Assembly (NCBI RefSeq): GCF_024746795.1
Contig: NZ_CP080524.1
Location: 3,946,001-4,010,000 of the forward strand
Reading direction: 5' to 3'
Source: Mesorhizobium sp. AR10
GTDB lineage: Bacteria; Pseudomonadota; Alphaproteobacteria; Rhizobiales; Rhizobiaceae
Length of the DNA stretch: 64,000 nucleotides
This document shows positions 7,604-15,048 of the stretch, one piece after another. Position numbers and translations under genes: made by a program. Each line of letters opens with the position of its first letter. Position 1 is the first letter of the stretch. A model generated the notes under the pieces. It ran no database searches and was not told the origin of the DNA. It saw only the letters and a program-made list of their open reading frames with translations.

Positions 7604-8179
7604 TCAGCTATGAACAATCCTCCTCGTCGTCATGGCAGTGCGCCTCCTCAGTCGGATGCTGACTACCTCCTTGATGGCTCTGGCGTGCTTGGACACGGCC
7701 TGCTGAGAGATTCCAAGCATCCGGGCAATCTCAGCCTGAGACCAACCACCATCCATGAGATAGAAGGAAATCCGCTCCCGAGTGCTGGCCCCTCCGTTGT
7801 CGCTGGCCCACGGGTCGAACCCGAGAAGGTCAGTGACCATGGGTACCTGAGCTTTCCGGAGGTAGGCCCACAGCTCGAACGGAGCCTTGCTCTGCCTGGT
7901 GCGGCTGTGGTGTTCGATCCGGTGTCGCTTGGTGATCTCTCGGCGTTCAACCTCCAGCGCCTCACATGGGCGAGACAGGTAAGCGCGGACGGCCCTCAAT
8001 GAGATGCCGACAACCTTCGACGTGGCTGGGCCTGAGAAGCCCTCAGAGCGTAGGACGTGCGTAGCCTTGTGGTGGAAGTCGGGTGCCCGCTCGGTGTCCT
8101 TACGGGTGGCCGCTTGGTAGCGTGGGTTTGTCCAACGTGGCCCCTTTTTCTTGGGATCGGCGTTCGTGGTAGGGTTCAT
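7604..8179 (-). CDS. Helix-turn-helix DNA-binding protein
   Basis: A 191-aa basic protein with two HTH-like segments: one in the middle (SEGFSGPATSKVVGISLRAVRAYL, about 47-70) and a clearer one near the C-terminus (WSQAEIARMLGISQQAVSKH, about 148-167), of the sigma-70 region 4 or phage-repressor type. The ATG at 8179 follows AAGGAGCGAA. It sits between the DUF3102-like gene and a palindrome-rich control region, so it may regulate the leftward block. A terminase small subunit or replication role cannot be excluded. The family is not identified beyond HTH. Confidence 0.7.
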   Translation of the reverse strand: MNPTTNADPKKKGPRWTNPRYQAATRKDTERAPDFHHKATHVLRSEGFSGPATSKVVGISLRAVRAYLSRPCEALEVERREITKRHRIEHHSRTRQSKAPFELWAYLRKAQVPMVTDLLGFDPWASDNGGASTRERISFYLMDGGWSQAEIARMLGISQQAVSKHARAIKEVVSIRLRRRTAMTTRRIVHS

Positions 8180-8260
8180 TTCGCTCCTTCAGCGTGGTGA
8201 TGGTTGATCGGTGGTCGTCAGTCCGAGCTTGTCTGGTCGAAGAAAGATGCAGCCCCCGCC

Positions 8261-8749
8261 CTATGCAGCGGGAGCCAGCCTTATCCAGTCTTCAAGTTGA
8301 GCGGTCGTAAGGCGCTTGATGGCCGCGTGCGCCTCGGCCTCCAGACGTTCCCGTTCGGTGATGGGTTTGGCGGTAATGGACGTCGAGAGGCTCTGCTGAA
8401 CTTTGTCACTACGTAGCGACAAACTGGCCTTCTGCTTCTCTCGGGTGGCTCGAACACTGGCAGCCGTACTGGCCCGCACCTCTGCCTCGGTGGTTCGCCC
8501 CGTGGCTACTGAAATGAGTTGTTCGGCACGCGTCCGCTTGATGGGGCAGTGATCGGCCAGGAACTTTGTCCAAACCATCGTCCGCTGCCCGTACGGCACC
8601 GCGACGTCGATCCTTCGCTTGGCCTCGGCCAGATACAGGCCGCTCGACTTGGCGTGATCGATGGCCCGCTGGTTGCTCCGCTCGCCCGCTTTATAGTGGG
8701 CGTATGCCTGAGCCCCGAGTTGTTCGAGGCTGGTGTCGTCAAAACTCAC
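8261..8749 (-). CDS. DUF3102-like protein
   Basis: A 162-aa protein. The segment around residues 15-75, with GLYLAEAKRRIDVAVPYGQR then a Trp, then TRAEQLISVA, matches the DUF3102 pattern (helix, G-L-L-x-A-K, G-x-W, S-x-R-T-A-x-x-L-x-x-A). Such proteins occur on plasmids and phages, sometimes with ParB-like genes. The GTG at 8749 follows AAAGGAACGAAT; no ATG is suitably placed. It lies downstream of the CTAGTGG repeat array. A role in replication or partition is inference from family and position. Confidence 0.55.
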   Translation of the reverse strand: MSFDDTSLEQLGAQAYAHYKAGERSNQRAIDHAKSSGLYLAEAKRRIDVAVPYGQRTMVWTKFLADHCPIKRTRAEQLISVATGRTTEAEVRASTAASVRATREKQKASLSLRSDKVQQSLSTSITAKPITERERLEAEAHAAIKRLTTAQLEDWIRLAPAA

Positions 8750-9341
8750 ATTCGTTCCTTTCGTTGGGGCTGGGACCTTGTCCGGTCGAAAAAAGATGCA
8801 GTGGTGCGGCATGTCCGCTTTAAAGACACGGATAGGCAGACACGCGATTGGGCATAGCTGGGCCACGCCTCACCAAGACCGACCCGCCAGCGCCACGTCC
8901 AGTCGCCCCGGAAGGAGCGAAACAAGGCAACAGGGACAAGACCGATCCGTACCGGTGGCGGCAGGAGCAGTCGCTTGCTGGGAGAACAGCGCGGGTCGGT
9001 CTGGGTGAAGAGTGTTTCGAGTGCTAGTGGTGTGGCTTGTCGCCTGCTCAGTGCTAGTGGGATGGCTTGTCGCCTGCCCAGCCTAGTGGGTGGGTTTGTG
9101 TCGCTTAGCTCGCTACGCTGCGCGGGCAGGATGTTGCCTAGCCTCAGCAATCGCTAATGAAAGCCCTGCGTAGTCTATTCAGCACCAGCTAATGGACCAC
9201 CTTCTGTGCTAGTGGACAACCAATTCACCTGCTCAGCTAGTGGTGGCCTTTGTGGGTCGAAACTGTTGCCCAGTGCTAGTAGTCACCTTTGTCGCTGGAA
9301 AGCCCTTGCTGTGCTAGTAGGGGCCTTTATCGACCCGCCGC
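8750..9341. other. Gene-free 592-bp region carrying the iteron-like array
   Basis: No protein-coding gene is supported here. The stretch 9021-9320 holds seven clear copies of a CTAGTGG/CTAGTAG repeat; 8860-9010 is GC-rich and without recognisable signals. It separates the resolvase gene from the DUF3102-like gene, both reading leftwards. Confidence 0.65.
9021..9320. repeat. Iteron-like array of gtgCTAGTGG repeats
   Basis: Clear copies of the core CTAGTGG or CTAGTAG lie at 9024, 9054, 9083, 9209, 9237, 9276 and 9314, with degenerate copies near 9136 and 9189. The first copies are 29-30 bp apart and the unit extends to a following tggcttgtcgcctgc-type segment. All are in one orientation. CTAG is usually scarce in GC-rich bacterial DNA, so the clustering is striking. 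Possible roles: replication iterons, partition site or recombinase accessory sites. Confidence 0.75.
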
Positions 9342-9899
9342 TCACTCGTTCATGATCTTCTGAACCGTGGCGGTCGAGTAGCCAACAGCCGCTGCAATCG
9401 CCCTGATCGAGGCACCCTCGGCCCGCATGTCGCGCACCTTCTGTTCAACCTCATCGGTCACCGTCTTGGGCCGCCCTAGGTGGTCCCCCCGGGCCTTGGC
9501 CTTGGCGATGCCCTCCATCTGCCGTTCCTTCCGTAGGGCAGTCTCAAACTCTGCAATGCTGGCAAGGATGCCAAACATGAGCTTGCCGTGCGGCTTGGTC
9601 GTATCGAGGGACGGGTCGTTCAACACCCGGAACCCGACACCGCGCTTGTCGAGGTCTTCCACGATCTGGTGAAGGTGCGCCGCCGATCTTGCCAGACGGT
9701 CGACCTTGGTTACCACCAGCGTGTCACCCTTCCGAACGAACCGCAGCGCCTCGGCAAGCTTCGGCCTATCATTGTCCAGTCCCGACAGCCGGTCTTGAAA
9801 GATGTGGTCGTCCGCCGCCCCTGCCGCCTTCAACTGGTCGATCTGAACTGCCGTGTTCTGGTCGGTCGTGCTAACCCGTGCGTATCCAACGATTGCCAT
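9342..9899 (-). CDS. Serine recombinase (resolvase/invertase family)
   Basis: A 185-aa small serine recombinase. The nucleophile is Ser10 in GYARVSTTDQ; further catalytic arginines lie in FQDRLSG and in DTLVVTKVDRLARS; the E-helix is followed by a C-terminal helix-turn-helix (GASIRAIAAAVGYSTATVQK). Its length and layout match Tn3-type resolvases and Pin/Hin invertases. The ATG at 9899 has AAGGAGA about 10 nt upstream. It is the second site-specific recombinase in the element; a resolvase acting on multimers or an invertase are both possible. Inverted GTTCAC-type repeats lie in its upstream region. Confidence 0.93.
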   Translation of the reverse strand: MAIVGYARVSTTDQNTAVQIDQLKAAGAADDHIFQDRLSGLDNDRPKLAEALRFVRKGDTLVVTKVDRLARSAAHLHQIVEDLDKRGVGFRVLNDPSLDTTKPHGKLMFGILASIAEFETALRKERQMEGIAKAKARGDHLGRPKTVTDEVEQKVRDMRAEGASIRAIAAAVGYSTATVQKIMNE

Positions 9900-10010
9900 G
9901 GCGTGAACTATCTCCTTAGAGCCAATGTTTACAACCATTACCTCACGCTAAGTTCACACGTCAACAGGCATGTGAGAAAAAGATTACCTTTGTTCACGCC
10001 TTTATGGTTC
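9900..10010. promoter_or_regulatory. Resolvase upstream region with GTGAAC/GTTCAC repeats
   Basis: GCGTGAAC at 9901-9908 is exactly complementary to GTTCACGC at 9992-9999, and another GTTCAC lies at 9952-9957. The repeats flank the AT-rich promoter region of the leftward resolvase gene, so they could be its operator or recombination (res-like) subsites. The rest of the gap to 10196 is GC-rich with nothing recognised. Confidence 0.4.
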
Positions 10011-10196
10011 CGTGGCCCGCTAGCGCGCGTTCATGTCAGCCTCGGTGTCACCCCAGCGCCACCCGCCGCGCCACCCAGCGCACCCACCTTGGGGTCCTGT
10101 GTGGTGGAACAGAAGAGGCCACGGGGGGGCCGGCGCGAGCCTGTTATCCGATCCCCCGCTCAGAAATTTCTACCAAACATTCCTGACCTACATTAG

Positions 10197-10469
10197 ATGT
10201 CGCTTATGTCTCTCAATTGGTTTAACCCTCCTGTGCCCGTCAGGGGTGAGCGTGCCGGCATGACCTACAACGTCAGCAACGTTGAGGCAGCTTCCGAACA
10301 TCTCCTCAAGTGGACTAAGCGCGGCCCTAAGTGGAACCTGGCGGTGCGCGTTTGCATCGCCTGCCTAGCCGACCAAGCGACACCTCAGGAGGTCCGGAGG
10401 GCCTTCAGGGCTGCTGCTAAGGAAGAGGGGAGGCTCTCGCCCGATCACTCATCAGTAAGCAGGCAGTAA
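10197..10469 (+). CDS. DUF982 family protein
   Basis: A 90-aa protein with the DUF982 layout: NWFNPPVPVRGE at the N-terminus, then VSNVEAASEHLLKWTKRGP, then Cys-containing ACLADQATPQEVRRAF and AAAKEEG. The family is small, of unknown function and abundant in Rhizobiales, often in several plasmid and chromosome copies. The ATGs at 10197 and 10206 are both possible; no strong ribosome site is visible. It reads rightward, towards the membrane-protein pair. Confidence 0.75.
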   Translation: MSLMSLNWFNPPVPVRGERAGMTYNVSNVEAASEHLLKWTKRGPKWNLAVRVCIACLADQATPQEVRRAFRAAAKEEGRLSPDHSSVSRQ

Positions 10470-10537
10470 TGGAGATTCCTCGTCTGCTCTCGTCTAAGTG
10501 AAGCGAAAGTGCTAGACGTTTCGCAGGGGGGATCAAG

Positions 10538-11161
10538 ATGAATGGGATCAGAGGGGCGCTGGTCGACGCAGTGATTGCTGTGCTACCAATTGCCATCGTG
10601 TTCTTCAGTGGTTGGGCGTATTTGTCGAGCTACATCGGCGAATTTGGAGTGGACGCTACAGAGGTAACTGTCCCCCTGCCAACTGTTTTGGTTTATGCAT
10701 TCTCGCCTCTCAAGTCCCCTAGAGTTTTGTTTTTCCTTGCCGTTTGTTTGGCTGGTTGGCTGGCCTATGGATACTACCGAGAAAAAGAGTGCCGAGATCA
10801 GATTATGGTCGTCGCGTCATTGGTGGGCCTCGTCATTCTTCTATTCGTCATCAGGGATGCCGCCCAAAGTGAAGCGAAGACCATGGCACACTTGGTGTGG
10901 ACTGGGGACAAGGCATTCTCGGTTCCCGTTCTTATCACGCCGCATCAAGATGAGGCTTATGACGCCTTTGAGAAGTGTCGAGACAGGCGGGGACTTCGCC
11001 AAATCATTGGATTACCTGATCGGATGTATTTGCTGTGTCGCGATAAGTACTACTCTTGTGAACGCGGAAGAATGTTCGTAGTCTCCAATGCCGGCGCCAT
11101 AATTTATTCTGCAATACAACTTCGTGAACCTGAAGCTGGGGAGAAGGACTGTGAAAAATAG
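10538..11161 (+). CDS. Hypothetical membrane protein
   Basis: A 207-aa protein with three hydrophobic segments (about 8-28, 63-81, 88-106), followed by a soluble C-terminal domain of about 100 residues containing four cysteines (in FEKCRDRR, YLLCRDKY, YSCERGR and the C-terminal KDCEK). Not recognised. The ATG at 10538 follows aggggggatcaag. The next gene overlaps its last 11 nt, so the two are translationally coupled and probably act together at the cell envelope. Confidence 0.65.
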   Translation: MNGIRGALVDAVIAVLPIAIVFFSGWAYLSSYIGEFGVDATEVTVPLPTVLVYAFSPLKSPRVLFFLAVCLAGWLAYGYYREKECRDQIMVVASLVGLVILLFVIRDAAQSEAKTMAHLVWTGDKAFSVPVLITPHQDEAYDAFEKCRDRRGLRQIIGLPDRMYLLCRDKYYSCERGRMFVVSNAGAIIYSAIQLREPEAGEKDCEK

Positions 11162-11696
11162 GTGTTTGTTTCTGGCTGTCGCTTTCGCCATTTTTCCGCT
11201 GGGGCAAGTTGCCGCGCAGCAGGCGATCGCTGGGGTCGTAGTTGTGGATGGCCCGTACGAGCTTGTGGGAGGAGGCAGCGGAGTTCTGGGTTTCGTATTG
11301 TCGCGAGCGGGCGGGAAGGCAAACTTTCAACCATGTACTGGCAAGGTCCAAATGGTCGACGATTCAGACCTGGAGCGTTCGTCGTCGGCTTGTAGGGATG
11401 AGCCCGGGGCAGACCCCAACGCCTTCAATGTCGCATGCGCTGATGTCGAATCGCAGGTCGCGATAGTGACCGCGCAGGTCGGCCATGAGGTCAGCCAAGT
11501 AGATCTTGGGACCGTGTTCCTGAAGGCTGCGGATGGGTACGCTCAAGGGGTGGCGCCGCCACATGAGGCACCTTGGGTGCAATGGAACGACGCATTTGTG
11601 GCTCCTTACTCTGTATGTGGCCAAAAGTACGTTGTCCTTCCCAAGACGGGAATTGACCAAGCTTGGATCGGAGTTCTCAAGGCACCTTCGCAGTAA
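11151..11696 (+). CDS. Hypothetical exported protein
   Basis: A 181-aa protein with a clear signal peptide (VKNRCLFLAVAFAIFPLGQVAAQQ, cleavage likely after AA near residue 21), then a soluble part with five cysteines likely forming disulfides. The GTG at 11151 was chosen because GGAGAAGGA lies just upstream and it overlaps the stop of the preceding membrane-protein gene; an in-frame GTG at 11124 would bury the signal peptide. Unrecognised; its partnership with the upstream membrane protein is inferred from overlap. Confidence 0.65.
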   Translation: MKNRCLFLAVAFAIFPLGQVAAQQAIAGVVVVDGPYELVGGGSGVLGFVLSRAGGKANFQPCTGKVQMVDDSDLERSSSACRDEPGADPNAFNVACADVESQVAIVTAQVGHEVSQVDLGTVFLKAADGYAQGVAPPHEAPWVQWNDAFVAPYSVCGQKYVVLPKTGIDQAWIGVLKAPSQ

Positions 11697-11748
11697 GGTT
11701 GCCATTCACGCTCCAAATTCCTCGTGATTGGTCTCGTGGGCGGCAATA

Positions 11749-12012
11749 CTACTCCATATCCGGCACGTCACCGCCCACAAATAGCGTCGTCGGTTCGCCG
11801 TATTCGCCAAGCGCCGGATTGGCCTCGCGCGACCATGCAATGACACCGGCATGTTTCCCCGCCAAGCCCCTCGCGGTCCTTATCGCCCGATCTTCGGTCT
11901 GCTGCTCGGCTGGCCCGTAGACTGGCTGGAGGTCGCCGATCTCATCGCGGTCGAAGGCAGTGACGACTATCAGCTTTGGGGCCTTCTGCAGAGGAAGAAT
12001 GCTGTCTGACAT
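11749..12012 (-). CDS. Small hypothetical protein, last gene of a five-gene cluster
   Basis: An 87-aa protein (MSDSILPLQKAPKLIVVTAF...). The pattern KLIVVTAFDRDEIGDLQPVY, then QQTEDRAIRTARGLAGKHAGVIAWSR, reads like a compact alpha/beta fold; no family recognised. The ATG at 12012 is preceded by AAAGG. It follows the 12035-12253 gene by 22 bp on the same strand. Confidence 0.6.
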   Translation of the reverse strand: MSDSILPLQKAPKLIVVTAFDRDEIGDLQPVYGPAEQQTEDRAIRTARGLAGKHAGVIAWSREANPALGEYGEPTTLFVGGDVPDME

Positions 12013-12034
12013 GTTGATGCCTTTCCGTTGCCCT

Positions 12035-12253
12035 CTAGTCGGTCTCGCCGCGCCTACGTCTGTGCCACCCCCGGCTGAACCCATAGCTCACGGCGGGAGC
12101 CCATAGGGCCACCTCACGCTCCAACGAGGCGTTAACGACAAGAAGCGCCTTCACTGCCTCTCGGGCATCCCCGCCGCAGGTCGCGATGACCTCATCGGCC
12201 GCAAGCTCCCAGTCCATCGCGGGAGGATCGACTTGCTGTTGCTCGGCTGGCAT
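12035..12253 (-). CDS. Small helical protein, paralogue C of the cluster
   Basis: A 72-aa protein (MPAEQQQVDPPAMDWELAAD...). Its central part, DAREAVKALLVVNASLEREV, matches the same region of the two upstream genes (consensus VKALxVxNxxLE), so the three are paralogues. Its C-terminus is basic (RGWHRRRRGE). The ATG at 12253 follows AGGAAGAGCA. The family is unnamed; similar small proteins are common in Mesorhizobium as far as I recall. Confidence 0.6.
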   Translation of the reverse strand: MPAEQQQVDPPAMDWELAADEVIATCGGDAREAVKALLVVNASLEREVALWAPAVSYGFSRGWHRRRRGETD

Positions 12254-12262
12254 TGCTCTTCC

Positions 12263-12451
12263 TCACAGGCATTTCTCACCATCGCCACGATGCTCGAAGC
12301 AGAACCAATGAGGTGCCTGCTTTGGCTTCGCGAAACCCCAGCCTGCATCCTTGCCGCAGCCAGGACGTTCGCAACAATGATGCTGGATACCGGGCACTGT
12401 GACGTGTTCGGGGCTTGGAAGCCTGATTTCGTCGCTCACGTCCGTTATCAC
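12263..12451 (-). CDS. Small putative zinc-binding protein
   Basis: A 62-aa protein with Cys/His ligands arranged as HHCCERPGC and HWFCFEH, which could form one zinc site. The start is GTG at 12451, overlapping the stop of the preceding gene as GTGA, a classic coupling arrangement. Function unknown. Confidence 0.55.
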   Translation of the reverse strand: MITDVSDEIRLPSPEHVTVPGIQHHCCERPGCGKDAGWGFAKPKQAPHWFCFEHRGDGEKCL

Positions 12452-12657
12452 CCCAACATTACCGGGGTGTCGTCATAGCTGACAGTAGCCACCCCCGGAT
12501 GCCGGTGGGCGATGGCGAGTATCTTGGTCTCAAGCTCACAGTTGTAGACCATGAGCGCCTTCACGGTCTCAAGCGGGCTCTCGTATCGAGCGATCAGCTT
12601 CATCGCCTCCGAATGCAGTTCGGCTTTGGCCTCAGCGTCCAAATGCAAAATGCTCAC
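12448..12657 (-). CDS. Small helical protein, paralogue B of the cluster
   Basis: A 69-aa protein containing SPLETVKALMVYNCELETKI, aligned with the paralogues at 12035-12253 and 12632-12841. The GTG at 12657 has AAGGAG 8 nt upstream; the longer in-frame start has none. It overlaps the upstream gene by 26 bp and the downstream gene by 4 bp. Confidence 0.6.
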   Translation of the reverse strand: MSILHLDAEAKAELHSEAMKLIARYESPLETVKALMVYNCELETKILAIAHRHPGVATVSYDDTPVMLG

Positions 12658-12841
12658 CGCCGTTTCTCCTTGCGGGACGTGGTCCCGAGCGCGCGTCAAG
12701 TTGTTCCTGAAGGCGCCCGTTGAGGACGATCATTTCCTTGAGCGCCTTCATCACGTCGCCCTTGTGTACGGCAACGAACTTGTCGGCGACGGCTTGAAGG
12801 GCAGCCTCTCGGCGGCTGTCGAGTGTCACGATGTGTTCCAT
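12632..12841 (-). CDS. Small helical protein, paralogue A, first gene of the cluster
   Basis: A 69-aa protein (MEHIVTLDSRREAALQAVAD) with GDVMKALKEMIVLNGRLQEQ matching the paralogue consensus. The ATG at 12841 follows GGAG by 8 nt. It heads a cluster of five overlapping or near-abutting leftward genes ending at 11749; the region just upstream (12842-12942) is AT-richer and probably carries the promoter. Confidence 0.6.
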   Translation of the reverse strand: MEHIVTLDSRREAALQAVADKFVAVHKGDVMKALKEMIVLNGRLQEQLDARSGPRPARRNGGEHFAFGR

Positions 12842-12942
12842 GGCGATTGCTCCAAACGCTTGGATAGCCACAGTGAACAAAAAGAGAACATAAATGTCAA
12901 GAGCGGATTGACCGAGAGAGGAATGAGTTCCTATTTTGGGCC

Positions 12943-13263
12943 ATGCCCGATACTGGTGGAAGACGAAAGCGCGGTGGCGAATGGAAGCTCAGCAATGCCC
13001 ATGAGATTGGGCAGCTCGTGCTGGTCCGCTGCGGGTTGTGCAACGTCAAGCGTTGGTATCTGCCGGGTGACCTCAAGGAAATCTTCGGGGACAGCGAGGC
13101 CGAGTTAGTGGGGAACAAAATGAGTTGCAAACGGTGCGGCAAGAACGAGTACATGCACGCCGAGACGCAAAACCCATCGGCACGAGAACGGCAGGGCATT
13201 CGGGTCACGCGGCTTGCCGAAATAAGGACCGTGCGGAGGGTTATCTGGCGAGAAGAGACCTGA
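12943..13263 (+). CDS. Putative zinc-ribbon protein
   Basis: A 106-aa basic protein. Two CxxC pairs (VRCGLCNVKRWY at about 29-34 and MSCKRCGKNEYM at about 61-66) form a likely zinc ribbon, followed by an Arg-rich tail (RVTRLAEIRTVRRVIW). No precise family is assigned; a nucleic-acid-binding role is likely. It diverges from the five-gene small-protein cluster and converges with the OLD gene, its stop lying 14 bp from the OLD stop. Confidence 0.6.
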   Translation: MPDTGGRRKRGGEWKLSNAHEIGQLVLVRCGLCNVKRWYLPGDLKEIFGDSEAELVGNKMSCKRCGKNEYMHAETQNPSARERQGIRVTRLAEIRTVRRVIWREET

Positions 13264-13277
13264 CCCAGGCTCAACGC

Positions 13278-14978
13278 CTAGACCCTAACTGAGGGATCGA
13301 TCCACGCCGCCAATGAGGCAATGACGCTCTTGAAATGGGGGTGATCCGTCTGCCATGCCGTTGACCCCAGAAGGACAGTCGTTATCTCCGGCGTGGCCTT
13401 GCCTTCGGTGACACCCAAGCTTTGCTCAAGGTCAACGGGCCACATCGCTTGCAAATCGGATACAGTGCGGCACCTTTCTATGGCGGCGCGAGCCTTCTCC
13501 GTCTTTGGCTTTACGGTACCATCCTTCAGAATATCTTCATCGGTGAGCGCGCACCAACGTATGCCCAACGATCTCGAAATTGAGGCGAAGGCGGGAATGG
13601 ATGATACCCCCTCGCACTGGGTGACGCTGACGGACCTAGCGTCAATGTCGACGCCCAATTGTTCGAACGCGAGTTTGACGGCGAATTGGTCGTCCTTACC
13701 CTCGCAGAACACGGCAGCCGTGCCGAACAAGAAGTCGTGGGCGCCACGATCGTCAAGCTTCGACTGCAGCTTCGCGCTCTGCTCCAACTTATCCGTCTGA
13801 AGGCTCTTGCTCGTCACCGAGCCCTTGGTCCTCACCAAACGGGTGATAACTTGATCTTGGTCGAAAGAGACCAACTCAGGCGAATGCGTTGTGTAGACCA
13901 CCGTCCAGCCCTTCAAAGCCAGGGCACCGAGAACCTTTCGGATCTTGCGACGCAGATGGGGATGAAGGTGTGTCTCCGGCTCTTCCAAGAGTAGGACAAC
14001 CCTCTCCTTCAACAACTCGGGGTACTCGGAGAGTGCCTCCAATGCGGCGAGACGGATCACACTCTGCCAACCGTCGCCCATACTCTTTAGTGGTGTTGTG
14101 ACGCTGTCAGGGTCCGTGGCTAGCGACACGGCAAGTTGTTGCGCCAGCCATTCCTCCAACAACTGCGTATTTGGCTGCAGATCAATCTTTGCGTGGCTGC
14201 CAACGTAGCGGCTGAAGACCCTCTCTAGGCGCGGCTTCATGTCGTCGCTCCAGAACGGAAAGGCTTCTACGGCTTGTCGAAAAAAGTCGTATGCCTTGTG
14301 TAGCGTTCCAGGCATCTTCCTTTCGCCGCCGTCACCGACCTTCATAACCCAATCATCAATGAGGAAGCGCGTTGCCAGAAGCTTGGATAGTTTGGCGATA
14401 GGGCCAGACTTCCAGACATACAGGGACGCTTCGATGTTCTGAGGTTTGAAGAACCATACCTCGGGCGTGTGTTCATGAATGTCGTCTAGCCGAGCGTTCA
14501 CAAGCTTGTATCCGATGTCGTGGTCGGCGTACTTCTTCTTGTCGTCCGCGCTAAGTGACGTCCGAGGGGCGGTCGTCACGCTGTTGCCCTCGCCGTCGAA
14601 CAAAGTTCGGCTATGGCTCAACTTGCCACCCTTGGCAGTCCTCCCCTTAACCTGAACGCCGTGGATCATGCTGGGTTTTGCTACGCCCTTAACTGCCGGG
14701 TATCCGAGTTCGTTGTCCGAATGGAAGTGCACTTGGACGGTGAACTCGTTTGACGGTTTCCCGGAGGCGTCACAGAAGAAATCTGTCGGTTCCGGTGACC
14801 ACTGGTGGTAGCCGCCGCCATTTAAAGCCAACGCAATCGCATTAAGAACGGTCGACTTCCCCGCATTGTTCGAGCCGATGAGAACAGAGGGAAAGCCATC
14901 GCGTAGATCGAGCTCCAAATGCTCGATGCCACGAAAGCAGTCGATCACTACCTTCGACAGTTTGAAGTCGATGGGCAT
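13278..14978 (-). CDS. OLD-family ATP-dependent endonuclease (ATPase + TOPRIM)
   Basis: A 566-aa protein with an ABC-like ATPase head split as usual in the family: Walker A GSNNAGKST at 35-43, a signature-like SMGDGWQS near 299, and Walker B LLLEEPETH near 329 with a following switch His (TTHSPE). The C-terminal TOPRIM domain has CEGKDD near 425 and the acidic LTDED near 478. This is the class 1 OLD layout, cleaving DNA in phage-exclusion systems such as P2 Old. The ATG at 14978 follows GGAGAG. It lies 70 bp downstream of the SRAP gene on the same strand, so the two may be co-transcribed. No GajB-type helicase neighbours it, so Gabija is not supported. An anti-phage role is plausible but inferred. 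Confidence 0.88.
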   Translation of the reverse strand: MPIDFKLSKVVIDCFRGIEHLELDLRDGFPSVLIGSNNAGKSTVLNAIALALNGGGYHQWSPEPTDFFCDASGKPSNEFTVQVHFHSDNELGYPAVKGVAKPSMIHGVQVKGRTAKGGKLSHSRTLFDGEGNSVTTAPRTSLSADDKKKYADHDIGYKLVNARLDDIHEHTPEVWFFKPQNIEASLYVWKSGPIAKLSKLLATRFLIDDWVMKVGDGGERKMPGTLHKAYDFFRQAVEAFPFWSDDMKPRLERVFSRYVGSHAKIDLQPNTQLLEEWLAQQLAVSLATDPDSVTTPLKSMGDGWQSVIRLAALEALSEYPELLKERVVLLLEEPETHLHPHLRRKIRKVLGALALKGWTVVYTTHSPELVSFDQDQVITRLVRTKGSVTSKSLQTDKLEQSAKLQSKLDDRGAHDFLFGTAAVFCEGKDDQFAVKLAFEQLGVDIDARSVSVTQCEGVSSIPAFASISRSLGIRWCALTDEDILKDGTVKPKTEKARAAIERCRTVSDLQAMWPVDLEQSLGVTEGKATPEITTVLLGSTAWQTDHPHFKSVIASLAAWIDPSVRV

Positions 14979-15048
14979 TATCTGCTCTCCAAATCTTTGC
15001 ACCGGGCACGCGGGTCACATCACTGGCGTTCAGCCCACTTTCTGGGCA

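Noticed and set aside
12551-13108. Plus-strand frame across the small-gene cluster into 13.1 kb
   Set aside because: Overlaps three supported leftward genes and the zinc-ribbon gene in another frame; composition is unlike protein.
13278-14978. Gabija defence system
   Set aside because: The OLD protein lacks an adjacent UvrD-like GajB helicase gene; only the OLD family can be supported.
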